From Nanobdellota archaeon (GTDB lineage Archaea; Nanobdellota; Nanobdellia; Pacearchaeales; GW2011-AR1), in contig JAUSKC010000016.1 of NCBI GenBank assembly GCA_030647125.1, forward strand, positions 1 to 39,743: a stretch of DNA of 39,743 nt. Reading direction: 5' to 3'. The notes below the pieces were generated by a model. The model had not been told where the DNA came from. It ran no database searches and saw nothing but the letters and a program-made list of their open reading frames with translations. Position numbers and translations under genes: made by a program. Of the stretch, positions 7,227-14,433 are shown one piece after another; position 1 is the stretch's first letter, and each line of letters opens with the position of its first letter.

Positions 7227-7671
7227 TAAATTTGGACTTGGAGTAATAGTGTGCATTTTTAATAGAGACTTCTCTAAGATATTTCTTCTAAAAAGAAACA
7301 AAGCAAAAAGAGACCTAAACAAAGCTGATTGGGGAAATCCCGGGGGAAGAGTGGAATGGGGGGAAAAATTAGCTGAAGCTTGTGTAAGGGAAGTAAAAGA
7401 AGAAAGTGGAATTAATTTAGATCCAAAACAACTAAAACTTTTGAATATTAAAGAAATAACGGAAAATCCAATTGCTCCAACAGTTCATTTTTTACAGTTT
7501 ATCTATGCTACAAAGATAGATCAGATTGAAGAAATAATTTTAAATGAAGAATCAGAAGAATATGGGTGGTTTAATTTAAAAGAGTTACCAGGTAAAACTC
7601 TTGATCCAAAAGAGGACTTAATTAAACTAAGCATTGCTGCGAAAAAGAAGTTCTCGGAAGATGAAAACTGA
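7216..7671 (+). CDS. Nudix hydrolase A of the radical SAM operon
   Basis: 151 residues forming one Nudix fold. The Nudix box spans residues 44-66: G44, E50, R58-E59, E62-E63, G65, matching GX5EX7REUXEEXGU in full, so it should bind Mg2+ and hydrolyse a nucleoside-diphosphate-linked compound. It starts FGLGVIVCIFNRDFSKI and ends with YGWFNLKELPGKTLDPKEDL; both stretches are mirrored in the second Nudix protein of the operon at 9020. The substrate cannot be read from sequence. It overlaps the gene before it by 11 bases and the one after by 11. Confidence 0.88.
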   Translation: MENNKFGLGVIVCIFNRDFSKIFLLKRNKAKRDLNKADWGNPGGRVEWGEKLAEACVREVKEESGINLDPKQLKLLNIKEITENPIAPTVHFLQFIYATKIDQIEEIILNEESEEYGWFNLKELPGKTLDPKEDLIKLSIAAKKKFSEDEN

Positions 7672-8461
7672 AGATTTAAAAAAAACAAATAATCCTGATT
7701 TTGTTCATTCTCCTTTTAGATATCCTAGTAATCAAATCTATGCTCTTGATACGCTTTTATCGCTTATTCCAGAACATCAATTTTACATTGAGCCTTTTTG
7801 TGGCGGCGGTTCAACATTTTTTGGGAAGGCAAAAGCTGAAGATACTTGGTTAAATGATATAGATAGAGAGCTAATAGAAACTTATATGGCTATAAGAGAT
7901 CAACCAGAAGAACTTGTTGCTGCTTTAACTAGGGAAGAAGTTTCTGAAAAAAGATATAATCATTTTAAAACGGGATTTACGCTAAGAAATGGTTTTGAGA
8001 CAGCGGTGAGATGGTTTTATTTAAACAGAACTTCTCGTTTAGAAACAATGAGTATGCTTTGGGAGCATGATGACAAAATAACCCCTATACCTGAAAATTG
8101 GAGTAGTATGATTCTCGAATGTTCTAAAAAATTGCAGGGTGTAAGATTAACTCATGGAGATTTTGAGAAAGTGCTAAACGAAGCTCCAGAAGAATCATTT
8201 TTATTTATAACTCCACCTTATTCGATACATCACTCTTCAGCTCAGAATAGACTACATAAATATCCTTTTGAAAGAGAAGCCCATTTTAGGCTTGCAAATG
8301 CATTAAAATTAAAAGATGGGAGAGTAAAATTTCTAGTGGCTTACAATGAAAACGAAGAGTTAAGGGAAATGTACTCATGGGGGGAGCATATAACCATTAC
8401 TAGTTTACCAAACAAGTCCCCTCAAAAAGAAGAGATCATTATTATGAACTATAAAATTTAG
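7661..8461 (+). CDS. D12-class adenine-N6 DNA methyltransferase-like protein with altered catalytic motif
   Basis: 266 residues from ATG 7661; a longer TTG start at 7634 would run further into the Nudix gene and is less likely. Residues FRYPSNQ (19-25), FYIEPFCGGGSTFF (41-54, SAM-binding motif I), LNDID (64-68), FYLNRTS (119-125) and the closing EEIIIMNY match Dam/D12 methylases in order. Two key sites differ: the DPPY catalytic motif is TPPY (184-187), and the usual GGK after RYP is SNQ. The enzyme may therefore be inactive on DNA or act on another amine. No restriction gene is adjacent, and it is embedded in the radical SAM operon. Confidence 0.8.
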   Translation: MKTEDLKKTNNPDFVHSPFRYPSNQIYALDTLLSLIPEHQFYIEPFCGGGSTFFGKAKAEDTWLNDIDRELIETYMAIRDQPEELVAALTREEVSEKRYNHFKTGFTLRNGFETAVRWFYLNRTSRLETMSMLWEHDDKITPIPENWSSMILECSKKLQGVRLTHGDFEKVLNEAPEESFLFITPPYSIHHSSAQNRLHKYPFEREAHFRLANALKLKDGRVKFLVAYNENEELREMYSWGEHITITSLPNKSPQKEEIIIMNYKI

Positions 8462-8472
8462 ATTAAATTAAA

Positions 8473-9027
8473 ATGATAAAACAAAATATCTTTATGATTG
8501 GTGGAGCAAAGGGAGTTGGAAAAACAAGATTAACATTAGATGTATCTTCTGATTTAAGATTAGCTAGAATAGAAACTGGGAAAGTTGTATTTGATTACAT
8601 TTTTCAGGGATTGCCTTTAGAGGGGTTAACTGATTATATCACTGAAGAAATACTTTCCCAAGATAGAAATTTAATTTTAGATACTCATTATGCTAGATAT
8701 TCTGATAAAGAAGAGCCCAATAAACAATTTAGAAGAGGGCTTGAACCAGAAGATTTAGAGAGATTATTAAAAAAATTTAATATTTTCCCCTGTCTTGTTG
8801 AAGTTCCTCTTTGCGAACTTGAGCAAAGGAGAAGAAATGATCCAAAGAAGAGAGTAACTAACCCACTTTATATTATGCAAGAAGTTGAATTTAATCGCCG
8901 AGGTTACGAGCTTTATCTTCAAGAGGTTAATAAACAGCCATTTGTTTTAATTAATGATTTATATACAAGTGCTAGAAATAATTTGGGTAGATGGATAACT
9001 GAAAATAAGGGGGTTCAAAATGGATGA
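8473..9027 (+). CDS. P-loop nucleotide/nucleoside kinase-like protein
   Basis: 184 residues. Walker A is GAKGVGKT (11-18), ten residues from the start, as in adenylate-kinase-like and AAA_33 kinases. A Walker-B-like NLILD follows at 66-70, and a basic lid-like segment, LEQRRRNDPKKRV, at 116-128 fits phosphoryl-transfer enzymes rather than a motor ATPase. It could phosphorylate a nucleotide or a modified nucleoside; the acceptor is not predictable. The gap from the methylase-like gene is 11 bases, and the gene overlaps the second Nudix gene by 8 bases. Confidence 0.75.
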   Translation: MIKQNIFMIGGAKGVGKTRLTLDVSSDLRLARIETGKVVFDYIFQGLPLEGLTDYITEEILSQDRNLILDTHYARYSDKEEPNKQFRRGLEPEDLERLLKKFNIFPCLVEVPLCELEQRRRNDPKKRVTNPLYIMQEVEFNRRGYELYLQEVNKQPFVLINDLYTSARNNLGRWITENKGVQNG

Positions 9028-9472
9028 AAAAAGATTTGGTTTAGGTACTGTTCTTTATGTGTTTAGTCAAGATTTGTCTAGAGTCTTGCTTCTGAAATTA
9101 AATGAGCATAAAAGAGTTAAGTTCGGAGCAGATTGGGGAAATGTCGGAGGAAAAATAAATCTTGGAGAAACTTCACTTGAGAATTGCATAAGAGAATCAG
9201 AAGAAGAGATTGGAATAAGATTTAAACCAAAGGACTTACAATTATTATATGTAAAAGAGATACCAAATTTCTTTAATAAGATTCATGCAGTACAATTTGT
9301 ATACGGAACTGCTTTGGATGAACAAACACCGATAATTTTAGGGAAGGAGCTAGAATCTTATCGATGGTTTGATTTATCTGATTTACCTGAGAAAACATTA
9401 GATACAAAAGAAGATTTTTATCATGCTCAAAGTCAGCTCAGAGGTTTATTTAACACTTCAGTAAGATGGTAA
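9020..9472 (+). CDS. Nudix hydrolase B of the radical SAM operon
   Basis: 150 residues, clearly a paralogue of the Nudix protein at 7216: FGLG, ADWGNVGGK, LLYVKEI and LPEKTLDTKEDF align without gaps over most of the length. The Nudix box is at 44-66 (G44, E50, R58-E59, E62-E63, G65); one hydrophobic position is Ser (RES instead of REV). All metal-binding residues are kept. Two sister Nudix enzymes in one operon suggest either two related substrates or a heterodimer. It is the last gene; about 100 AT-rich bases with T-runs separate it from the convergent minus-strand genes. Confidence 0.87.
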   Translation: MDEKRFGLGTVLYVFSQDLSRVLLLKLNEHKRVKFGADWGNVGGKINLGETSLENCIRESEEEIGIRFKPKDLQLLYVKEIPNFFNKIHAVQFVYGTALDEQTPIILGKELESYRWFDLSDLPEKTLDTKEDFYHAQSQLRGLFNTSVRW

Positions 9473-9579
9473 ACTTCAAATTATGATTAACTTTTTATTA
9501 TCATTTATTAATAAAGCAATCTAATTTAGTTTTATTTTCCAAACTCTGTAACCTTTAGAAGAATCTAATATAGGTTTTT

Positions 9580-10524
9580 TTAGATATTCTTAAGTCTAAC
9601 AGCTTCATTAATCATCTTTTCTCCTGTTTTGCCCCAAGGACAATATTCTAGAAATTCTTCTGGAGAGATGAATTTTCTTTTTGGGATTTTGTTATGGGCA
9701 GGATCTATTGTTTGTGGTTTTATCTTAACAATATTTGCAATATATCTTAACTGATAAAAAGTTGATTTGACTCTATTTTTGATTTGTTCTATCTTATTAT
9801 ATCCAATAGGTTTTATGTTTTTAATTTCAATGTCTGCTTCTTCATCAACTTCCCTCATTAGTGTCTGTTCAAAACTTTCGCCTTTTTCAGGAGTTCCACC
9901 AGGAAGTGTCCAATTTCCGGTAACATTTATTATACATATTTTATCTAAGTTGTCAAAGCAAATTCCATAAATTTGTTTAACATTTTTTAATTTTGAAAAA
10001 TCCTTATTATTATACCAAGTTAAATAGCTTGCTTCTTCATTATTAATAAATATTGTTTTACATTCATTAGAAGTATAATCATCAATTCTCGTCCATGGGT
10101 GATCTATCTTTTGTTCTGCCCCTAATTTAAGTATTGATTTTAGTTCTCTTTTATTTCCTTCCCAATCAATTAAATTAACAAAGGAATCTAAAGATCTCCA
10201 TTGATAATCAATTACCTCAATATTATCTAATTTAACTTTCTCTAAATCAATAAATGCCATAAAATATAATTCTTCATGTATCTTATTTTGCCATTTATAT
10301 CTACAACCCCATTTTAGATTATAAATTTCTTTAACTTCTAATCCTGTTTCTTCTAATACTTCTCGTTTGACAGCTTCTTCATAAGATTCTTTATTTTCAA
10401 CGCTTCCAGTAGTTGTAAACCAATGCGACTTTCCATGTATCTCTAGTTTGTCTCCTTTTGTTTTAAGAATTAGAAATTCTTTTTGCTTTTTATTATAGAT
10501 AAAGGCGAGTATCTTTTTATTCAT
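9580..10524 (-). CDS. Tandem Nudix protein (two Nudix domains fused)
   Basis: 314 residues with two Nudix domains. Box 1 at 40-62 is complete (G40, E46, R54-E55, E58-E59, G61). Box 2 at 210-232 keeps G210, E216, R224-E225 and E228-E229 but has Asp instead of the final Gly (EEAD instead of EExG). The second domain contains GNWTLPGGTPEKGES, as in MutT-like enzymes. One domain may be catalytic and the other regulatory or specific for another substrate. It overlaps the GNAT gene by 4 bases and is the last gene of a minus-strand run. It is not a close copy of the two Nudix proteins in the plus-strand operon. Confidence 0.85.
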   Translation of the reverse strand: MNKKILAFIYNKKQKEFLILKTKGDKLEIHGKSHWFTTTGSVENKESYEEAVKREVLEETGLEVKEIYNLKWGCRYKWQNKIHEELYFMAFIDLEKVKLDNIEVIDYQWRSLDSFVNLIDWEGNKRELKSILKLGAEQKIDHPWTRIDDYTSNECKTIFINNEEASYLTWYNNKDFSKLKNVKQIYGICFDNLDKICIINVTGNWTLPGGTPEKGESFEQTLMREVDEEADIEIKNIKPIGYNKIEQIKNRVKSTFYQLRYIANIVKIKPQTIDPAHNKIPKRKFISPEEFLEYCPWGKTGEKMINEAVRLKNI

Positions 10525-11063
10525 CTTCTATACTCTTTTTTTAATAAACCATAAAGGATTTCATCTTTGACTTTGCCGTCTGCCTTGCAAACTCGCGCTT
10601 GTCTTTTATAACCCTCTTTTTCAAACCCGTATTTTTCAAGTAATCTTCCGGACGACGGATTTCCTGCAAAAACTCCTGCCTCAAGACGACTTAATTTTAA
10701 TCTTTTAAATGCAAAATTAATTAGTGCATTTAGCATTTCAGAACCGTAACCTTTGTTGTGATATTTTTCTCCAATCCAGTAACCAATTTCTGCGGAATGT
10801 CCATTTACATGATGCAAACCCCCTCCACCAATTATTCTTCTTTCTTCTTTAATTTCAATTCCAAAAGTATAATCCTCTTTCTTTTTCTTCTTCCACTTTT
10901 CTTGATTATGTTTTATCCAAGAACGGGCATCTTTCAAAGTATAAGGGTATGGAACAACAAGCAACCATCTTGAAATATTCAAGTTATTTCCATTTTCAAC
11001 TATGTCTTTCGCATCGGACATTCTTAATGGTCTTAGTATTAATCTTTTAGTTTCGAGTTTCAT
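10521..11063 (-). CDS. GNAT N-acetyltransferase, RimJ/RimL type
   Basis: 180 residues starting with MKLETKRLILRPLRMSDAKD, the standard opening of RimJ/RimL-like acetyltransferases. The acetyl-CoA pyrophosphate loop is seen in EKYHNKGYGSEML (Q/N-x-x-G-x-G/A type), followed by the C-terminal signature GNPSSGRLLEKYGFEKEG. These enzymes acetylate the N-terminus of ribosomal or other proteins, or small amines; specificity cannot be assigned. It overlaps the genes on both sides by 4 bases, so it shares an operon with the HIT and tandem Nudix proteins. Confidence 0.87.
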   Translation of the reverse strand: MKLETKRLILRPLRMSDAKDIVENGNNLNISRWLLVVPYPYTLKDARSWIKHNQEKWKKKKKEDYTFGIEIKEERRIIGGGGLHHVNGHSAEIGYWIGEKYHNKGYGSEMLNALINFAFKRLKLSRLEAGVFAGNPSSGRLLEKYGFEKEGYKRQARVCKADGKVKDEILYGLLKKEYRR

Positions 11064-11515
11064 TTTTTAATTTTTTTTGCTAGTTTCTTTAATTTTTCGT
11101 CATCTGCTCTTTTGTAATCATGGCTTGAGATGTAACCTTCATATTTCTCGAAATATTTGTCAACATTAGATTTTAGTTCTTTCCATTCTTTCATGTTTGC
11201 TGTTCCATGCATGGGAAAAAGTTTGACATGAACGTGGTCTACTCCAAAACCTTCAAAGATCATTCCAGTTCTTCCAACATCTTCAACTTTTGTATCTATT
11301 AACTTTGCGACTTTTTTACTTGCTATAACTAATTCACTTAAAACTTTGTCTGATAAATCAAAAGCGTAACTTGAATAATGTTTCTTTGGTATAACTACAC
11401 TAAATCCTTCTGTATTTGGGAATATAGAAAGAAATGCTAAATGTTTTTCATCTTCCCATATTTTATGTGCTGGGGCTTCTCCATTTACAATTTTACAAAA
11501 AATGCAACTTTCCAT
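11060..11515 (-). CDS. HIT-family nucleotide hydrolase/transferase
   Basis: 151 residues. It has the N-terminal zinc pair C4-x2-C7 (SCIFCKIVNGEAPAHKI) and the histidine triad region DHVHVKLFP. The first two histidines, H94 and H96, are present; H96 corresponds to the catalytic His of Hint, whose phosphoramidate activity hydrolyses AMP-linked substrates. The third triad position is Lys98 instead of His. The C-terminus from about 105 is longer than in Hint1. Neighbouring Nudix and MazG genes fit a nucleotide clean-up role. The GNAT gene overlaps its stop by 4 bases. Confidence 0.87.
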   Translation of the reverse strand: MESCIFCKIVNGEAPAHKIWEDEKHLAFLSIFPNTEGFSVVIPKKHYSSYAFDLSDKVLSELVIASKKVAKLIDTKVEDVGRTGMIFEGFGVDHVHVKLFPMHGTANMKEWKELKSNVDKYFEKYEGYISSHDYKRADDEKLKKLAKKIKK

Positions 11516-11549
11516 AATTAAGTGTGAAAAATCATATTTTTAGAATTAT

Positions 11550-11834
11550 CTATTTGATATACTTTCTATATTTTTCTAAAACGTCTTCCATAACTTCGTT
11601 CAAATCTAAATTATATTCATTTGCTAATAAAATAAATGTAAATAATGCATCACCGAATTCATCATTTAAATCACTGACCTCTTTTCTTTGATAACCCTCT
11701 TTAACGTTCATGCATTTACTAATTTCACCTATTTCTTCAACAAGTCTTGCAAAAATTACAAACTTTGGCCATTTTTCAACACCTGCTTTTTCAAACCACT
11801 TATCAACTTTCTTCTGTGCTTCTTTTAAGTCCAT
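11550..11834 (-). CDS. MazG-like nucleotide pyrophosphohydrolase
   Basis: 94 residues, a single MazG-type four-helix unit. The Mg2+-binding pattern EExxE, about 20 residues, ExxD is seen as LVEEIGEISK (E33, E34, E37) and NDEFGDALF (E59, D62). Such enzymes hydrolyse NTPs or modified dNTPs to monophosphates. It lies 6 bases after the Cys-rich surface protein gene on the same strand and 34 bases before the HIT gene, so it could be transcribed with either. The short length matches dimeric or tetrameric MazG-like proteins of archaea. Confidence 0.85.
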   Translation of the reverse strand: MDLKEAQKKVDKWFEKAGVEKWPKFVIFARLVEEIGEISKCMNVKEGYQRKEVSDLNDEFGDALFTFILLANEYNLDLNEVMEDVLEKYRKYIK

Positions 11835-11840
11835 ATTATA

Positions 11841-13382
11841 TTATTTCTTTCTTAACAAAATCCCGTAAATTATAACAATAATTATAACTGCTATGGAGAA
11901 CGTGCTCCAATCGAAAACAGGAAGCAAGCTTATTGTTGAACATGCAATGGTTTTATCTGATCTTTGGCATGATGCGAGCGCTGCATTGGTTCCTGTTGCA
12001 TTGTAACTTACTGTTATATAACCATCCCCTGAATTACAATCCCCTGATTTTGCTTCAGACCATGAACATGTAGGAGGGGGGGAAGTGCATGATTCGTTTT
12101 GTGAAGTTCCTGATACAAGATCACTTATCAAAAGACATCCTTGGCCTGAACTCCATGAACAATGAAATTGAGTTGTGTAAGTGCATAAGCCGGAAGAAGT
12201 TATTTGTGTTTGATTAAATTTCTTATCTGAATTGCAAGAGGTATCATCAGCATAGTCGGCACATGTTGTAGGTGTAGCAGTAATTTCCTCGACCTTTAAA
12301 GATAAATCGTTGCTTGGATTTCCTATTTGACTTCCTGAAGAATTTTTAACGACAAAATAAATTCCATTATAAATGCCGTTGTTATCTCCTGAATGTTGTG
12401 GGTACTCTTTGAATTTTTGAATGTCTGTTGTGTTGATATCCCATTGAGCAATAAACATATTACCAACTTTTGTTATAGAAGTAGAAGTAATTGCAGAACT
12501 TCCTGTTCTTATAGCAATATTAGTTATTCCGCCGCCAGAATCACCTTTTTGGTAAATTTCAAATTTCAAATTGTTTTTGTTTAAATTATTTCCTACTATA
12601 ACTGTGTAAACATTTGAAGGAGAGCCGACGACAAATGTTGAAGTGCTTATTTGAGGATATGTAGATCCGCTTTTTTCAGCCCAGTAAATTGTGTATTCGT
12701 TTTTACAAGTTGATGAGCAACCTAATTCTTTTCCGTTATTAGCACCTAAATCACACTCTTCATCATCAGCGTTTCCTGATATTCCATCTGCTCCTGCAGG
12801 TTCTATTATTCCGTTTCCACAAACCGGACCTTGTGGTGGAGTTATTGTATGTTTGCAATAGATTTTGTAGCCGGTTGGGTAAGCCGCTTTTGGGCCGACG
12901 TGCGCGTTCGTTGCCGACGACAAAGATAAGTCTATGATAATTGGGTAACCGGCTGGAGCGGTTGATGAAGTGCTTGAAATGCATGACAAATCGCCGTAGC
13001 ATATGTTTGCTCCGTAAATGTTTGGCTGCCTGTCGGGAATTTCCGCGTGGCCATTTGTGAAAGAGTATCCATAGAAACTTCCGGGAGCAAATTCTCTTAT
13101 TATTATATTTGGATTGTTATCATCTCCATTACAGATATTTCCAATTCCATTTCCAGATGCAAAGTCGCAGCAGAATACGTAAGGAGCGGTTCCATTGTTA
13201 GGGAATTGTGATGAGACCTCGACGTGCGCGTTCGTTGAGGACGACAATCCGAAGACAATTTTCCCATTGGCTTGCGAGCATTGCGCGCGTGTTTTAATGC
13301 TGCACGAGTCCGCGCTTATGAAAGTTATTAGGACTACTAATAAAAGCAACGAACAAAAAATTACCAGACCTTTTTTTTCCAT
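11841..13382 (-). CDS. Cys-rich surface protein with signal peptide and C-terminal membrane anchor
   Basis: 513 residues. A signal peptide spans about 1-25 (hydrophobic LVIFCSLLLLVVLITFIS then ADSC), and a C-terminal membrane helix (STFSIAVIIIVIIYGILL followed by RKK) anchors it with the body outside the cell. Three similar units carry [TN]-x-H-[VA] followed by a Tyr/Phe-rich segment and Cys (TNAHVEVSSQFP, NGHAEIPDRQPN, TNAHVGPKAAYP). A CGNGIIEPAG, then DDEECDLG segment resembles the Cys-rich CGNG-x-EP-ECD repeats of extracellular proteins. The middle part is beta-rich. I do not recognise a specific function; adhesion or binding of sugars is a guess. Confidence 0.75.
   Translation of the reverse strand: MEKKGLVIFCSLLLLVVLITFISADSCSIKTRAQCSQANGKIVFGLSSSTNAHVEVSSQFPNNGTAPYVFCCDFASGNGIGNICNGDDNNPNIIIREFAPGSFYGYSFTNGHAEIPDRQPNIYGANICYGDLSCISSTSSTAPAGYPIIIDLSLSSATNAHVGPKAAYPTGYKIYCKHTITPPQGPVCGNGIIEPAGADGISGNADDEECDLGANNGKELGCSSTCKNEYTIYWAEKSGSTYPQISTSTFVVGSPSNVYTVIVGNNLNKNNLKFEIYQKGDSGGGITNIAIRTGSSAITSTSITKVGNMFIAQWDINTTDIQKFKEYPQHSGDNNGIYNGIYFVVKNSSGSQIGNPSNDLSLKVEEITATPTTCADYADDTSCNSDKKFNQTQITSSGLCTYTTQFHCSWSSGQGCLLISDLVSGTSQNESCTSPPPTCSWSEAKSGDCNSGDGYITVSYNATGTNAALASCQRSDKTIACSTISLLPVFDWSTFSIAVIIIVIIYGILLRKK
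12897..13237 (+). repeat. Two identical 17-base GC-rich words inside the Cys-rich surface gene
   Basis: GACGTGCGCGTTCGTTG occurs at 12897-12913 and again at 13221-13237, followed in both by a closely related GACGACAA. Each copy encodes, on the minus strand, the TNAHV core of two of the repeat units. DNA-level identity in an otherwise diverged repeat suggests gene conversion or conserved codon choice. The feature spans both copies and the sequence between them. Confidence 0.6.
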
Positions 13383-13402
13383 TCATAGAAACAGCAAACT
13401 TA

Positions 13403-13437
13403 ATTTTATAAACATTTCCTCGTAATCTTTATAAATT
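13403..13437. promoter_or_regulatory. Divergent promoter pair
   Basis: A minus-strand TATA box, GTTTATAAAAT (about 13403-13413), serves the surface gene starting at 13382, and a plus-strand one, CTTTATAAATT (about 13427-13437), serves the gene starting at 13457. Both are about 20-25 bases from their start codons, consistent with leaderless mRNAs. Confidence 0.55.
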
Positions 13438-13456
13438 CCTTTTTGCTCTTTTGTTC

Positions 13457-14371
13457 ATGAAAAGAAGGGATTATATGCTTTTGTTTGCTGTTATTTTTAT
13501 TTTGGTTCTTGCCGTCGTGACAATATATTTCAAATCAAATTTTACAGGGAATATTATAACTGGCGGCGCTGTTGATGAGTCCGGAAATGTTTCGGGTTCT
13601 TTGGAGTCCACTTCTAGTTTAAGCAATGAAGATGCTCAAGCAATTTTTGATGCAGAAAGAGCAGCCTTAGACACGCAAATATCTGAAAGAATAAAATTAG
13701 TTGCAGGGGAAGACCTTGATAATTCGACGAAAGAGTTTGTTTCAAAGTTTGTTTCACAAGGAGGAGTGCAGTTAAATCAGATAAATAATATTACAAAAGT
13801 TGATTTGAATGCTCTTCCAAAAGATGTGCAAATAGACAATGTCAAAGACGCAAACATTGCTATTTATGAAGTTAATTATTCCACTGCGAACTTTTCTGAA
13901 GGGCAGGTTTACATAGTTACTTATGCAGTCAGCAGTTTGAAAAAACTAGGTGATTTAATACTTGCACAAGATAAAAGAGAAATTCTTGTTTTCGGTTCTA
14001 GCGCTGAAATGTCTGGGGCTGGAGGATTTTTGTCAAGTGCTGTTGGAATAAAAAGCAGTGTAAGCAATGGTTATGTTATGGCTCGTGCAGGAAGCATAAC
14101 TGCTTTGTCGACGAACTTAAATGTGATTTCTGGAGTTGTTAATGATAGTGTTGAAATAATTGTTTATAAAAATGGGGAGCCAATAAGCTTTGGAAATAGT
14201 TTGGAGGTTTCTAGTGCAGGAGGCAAGATAGATTATGATGTTCAGTCCACAGGAACAATTAAATTTTTACCTGGAGATGTGATTTCAGCTTATGCAAAGA
14301 GTTCTTCCGACGCTGCTGAAACAAAGTGGAGTGATGTTGTTACTCTTGTTGAGATTACGGCTGACGAGTAA
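13457..14371 (+). CDS. N-terminally anchored extracellular protein with beta-rich C-terminus
   Basis: 304 residues from ATG 13457; a TTG six bases earlier is possible, but the ATG fits the TATA spacing. MKRRDYM is followed by a membrane helix (residues 8-24), then TGNIITGGAV at 30-39, an ITG-x-AV motif that recurs in other anchored proteins of this window. Residues 55-85 are helical and acidic. The last 100 residues (ITALSTNLNVISGVVNDSVE, then IVYKNGEPI and GDVISAYAKS) look like a beta-sandwich of the kind that ends bacterial and phage surface fibres. I do not recognise the family. The body is predicted to lie outside the membrane. Confidence 0.7.
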   Translation: MKRRDYMLLFAVIFILVLAVVTIYFKSNFTGNIITGGAVDESGNVSGSLESTSSLSNEDAQAIFDAERAALDTQISERIKLVAGEDLDNSTKEFVSKFVSQGGVQLNQINNITKVDLNALPKDVQIDNVKDANIAIYEVNYSTANFSEGQVYIVTYAVSSLKKLGDLILAQDKREILVFGSSAEMSGAGGFLSSAVGIKSSVSNGYVMARAGSITALSTNLNVISGVVNDSVEIIVYKNGEPISFGNSLEVSSAGGKIDYDVQSTGTIKFLPGDVISAYAKSSSDAAETKWSDVVTLVEITADE

Positions 14372-14433
14372 AAGTTTATTATAATTGTTGACAGAAAACT
14401 ATATAAGGTCTTTTCATATAATATTTTAGAGGT

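Noticed and set aside
4173-9472. RiPP (modified peptide) gene cluster
   Set aside because: No short precursor gene was found in or next to the operon; all spaces are overlaps or about 11 bases. A precursor elsewhere cannot be excluded.
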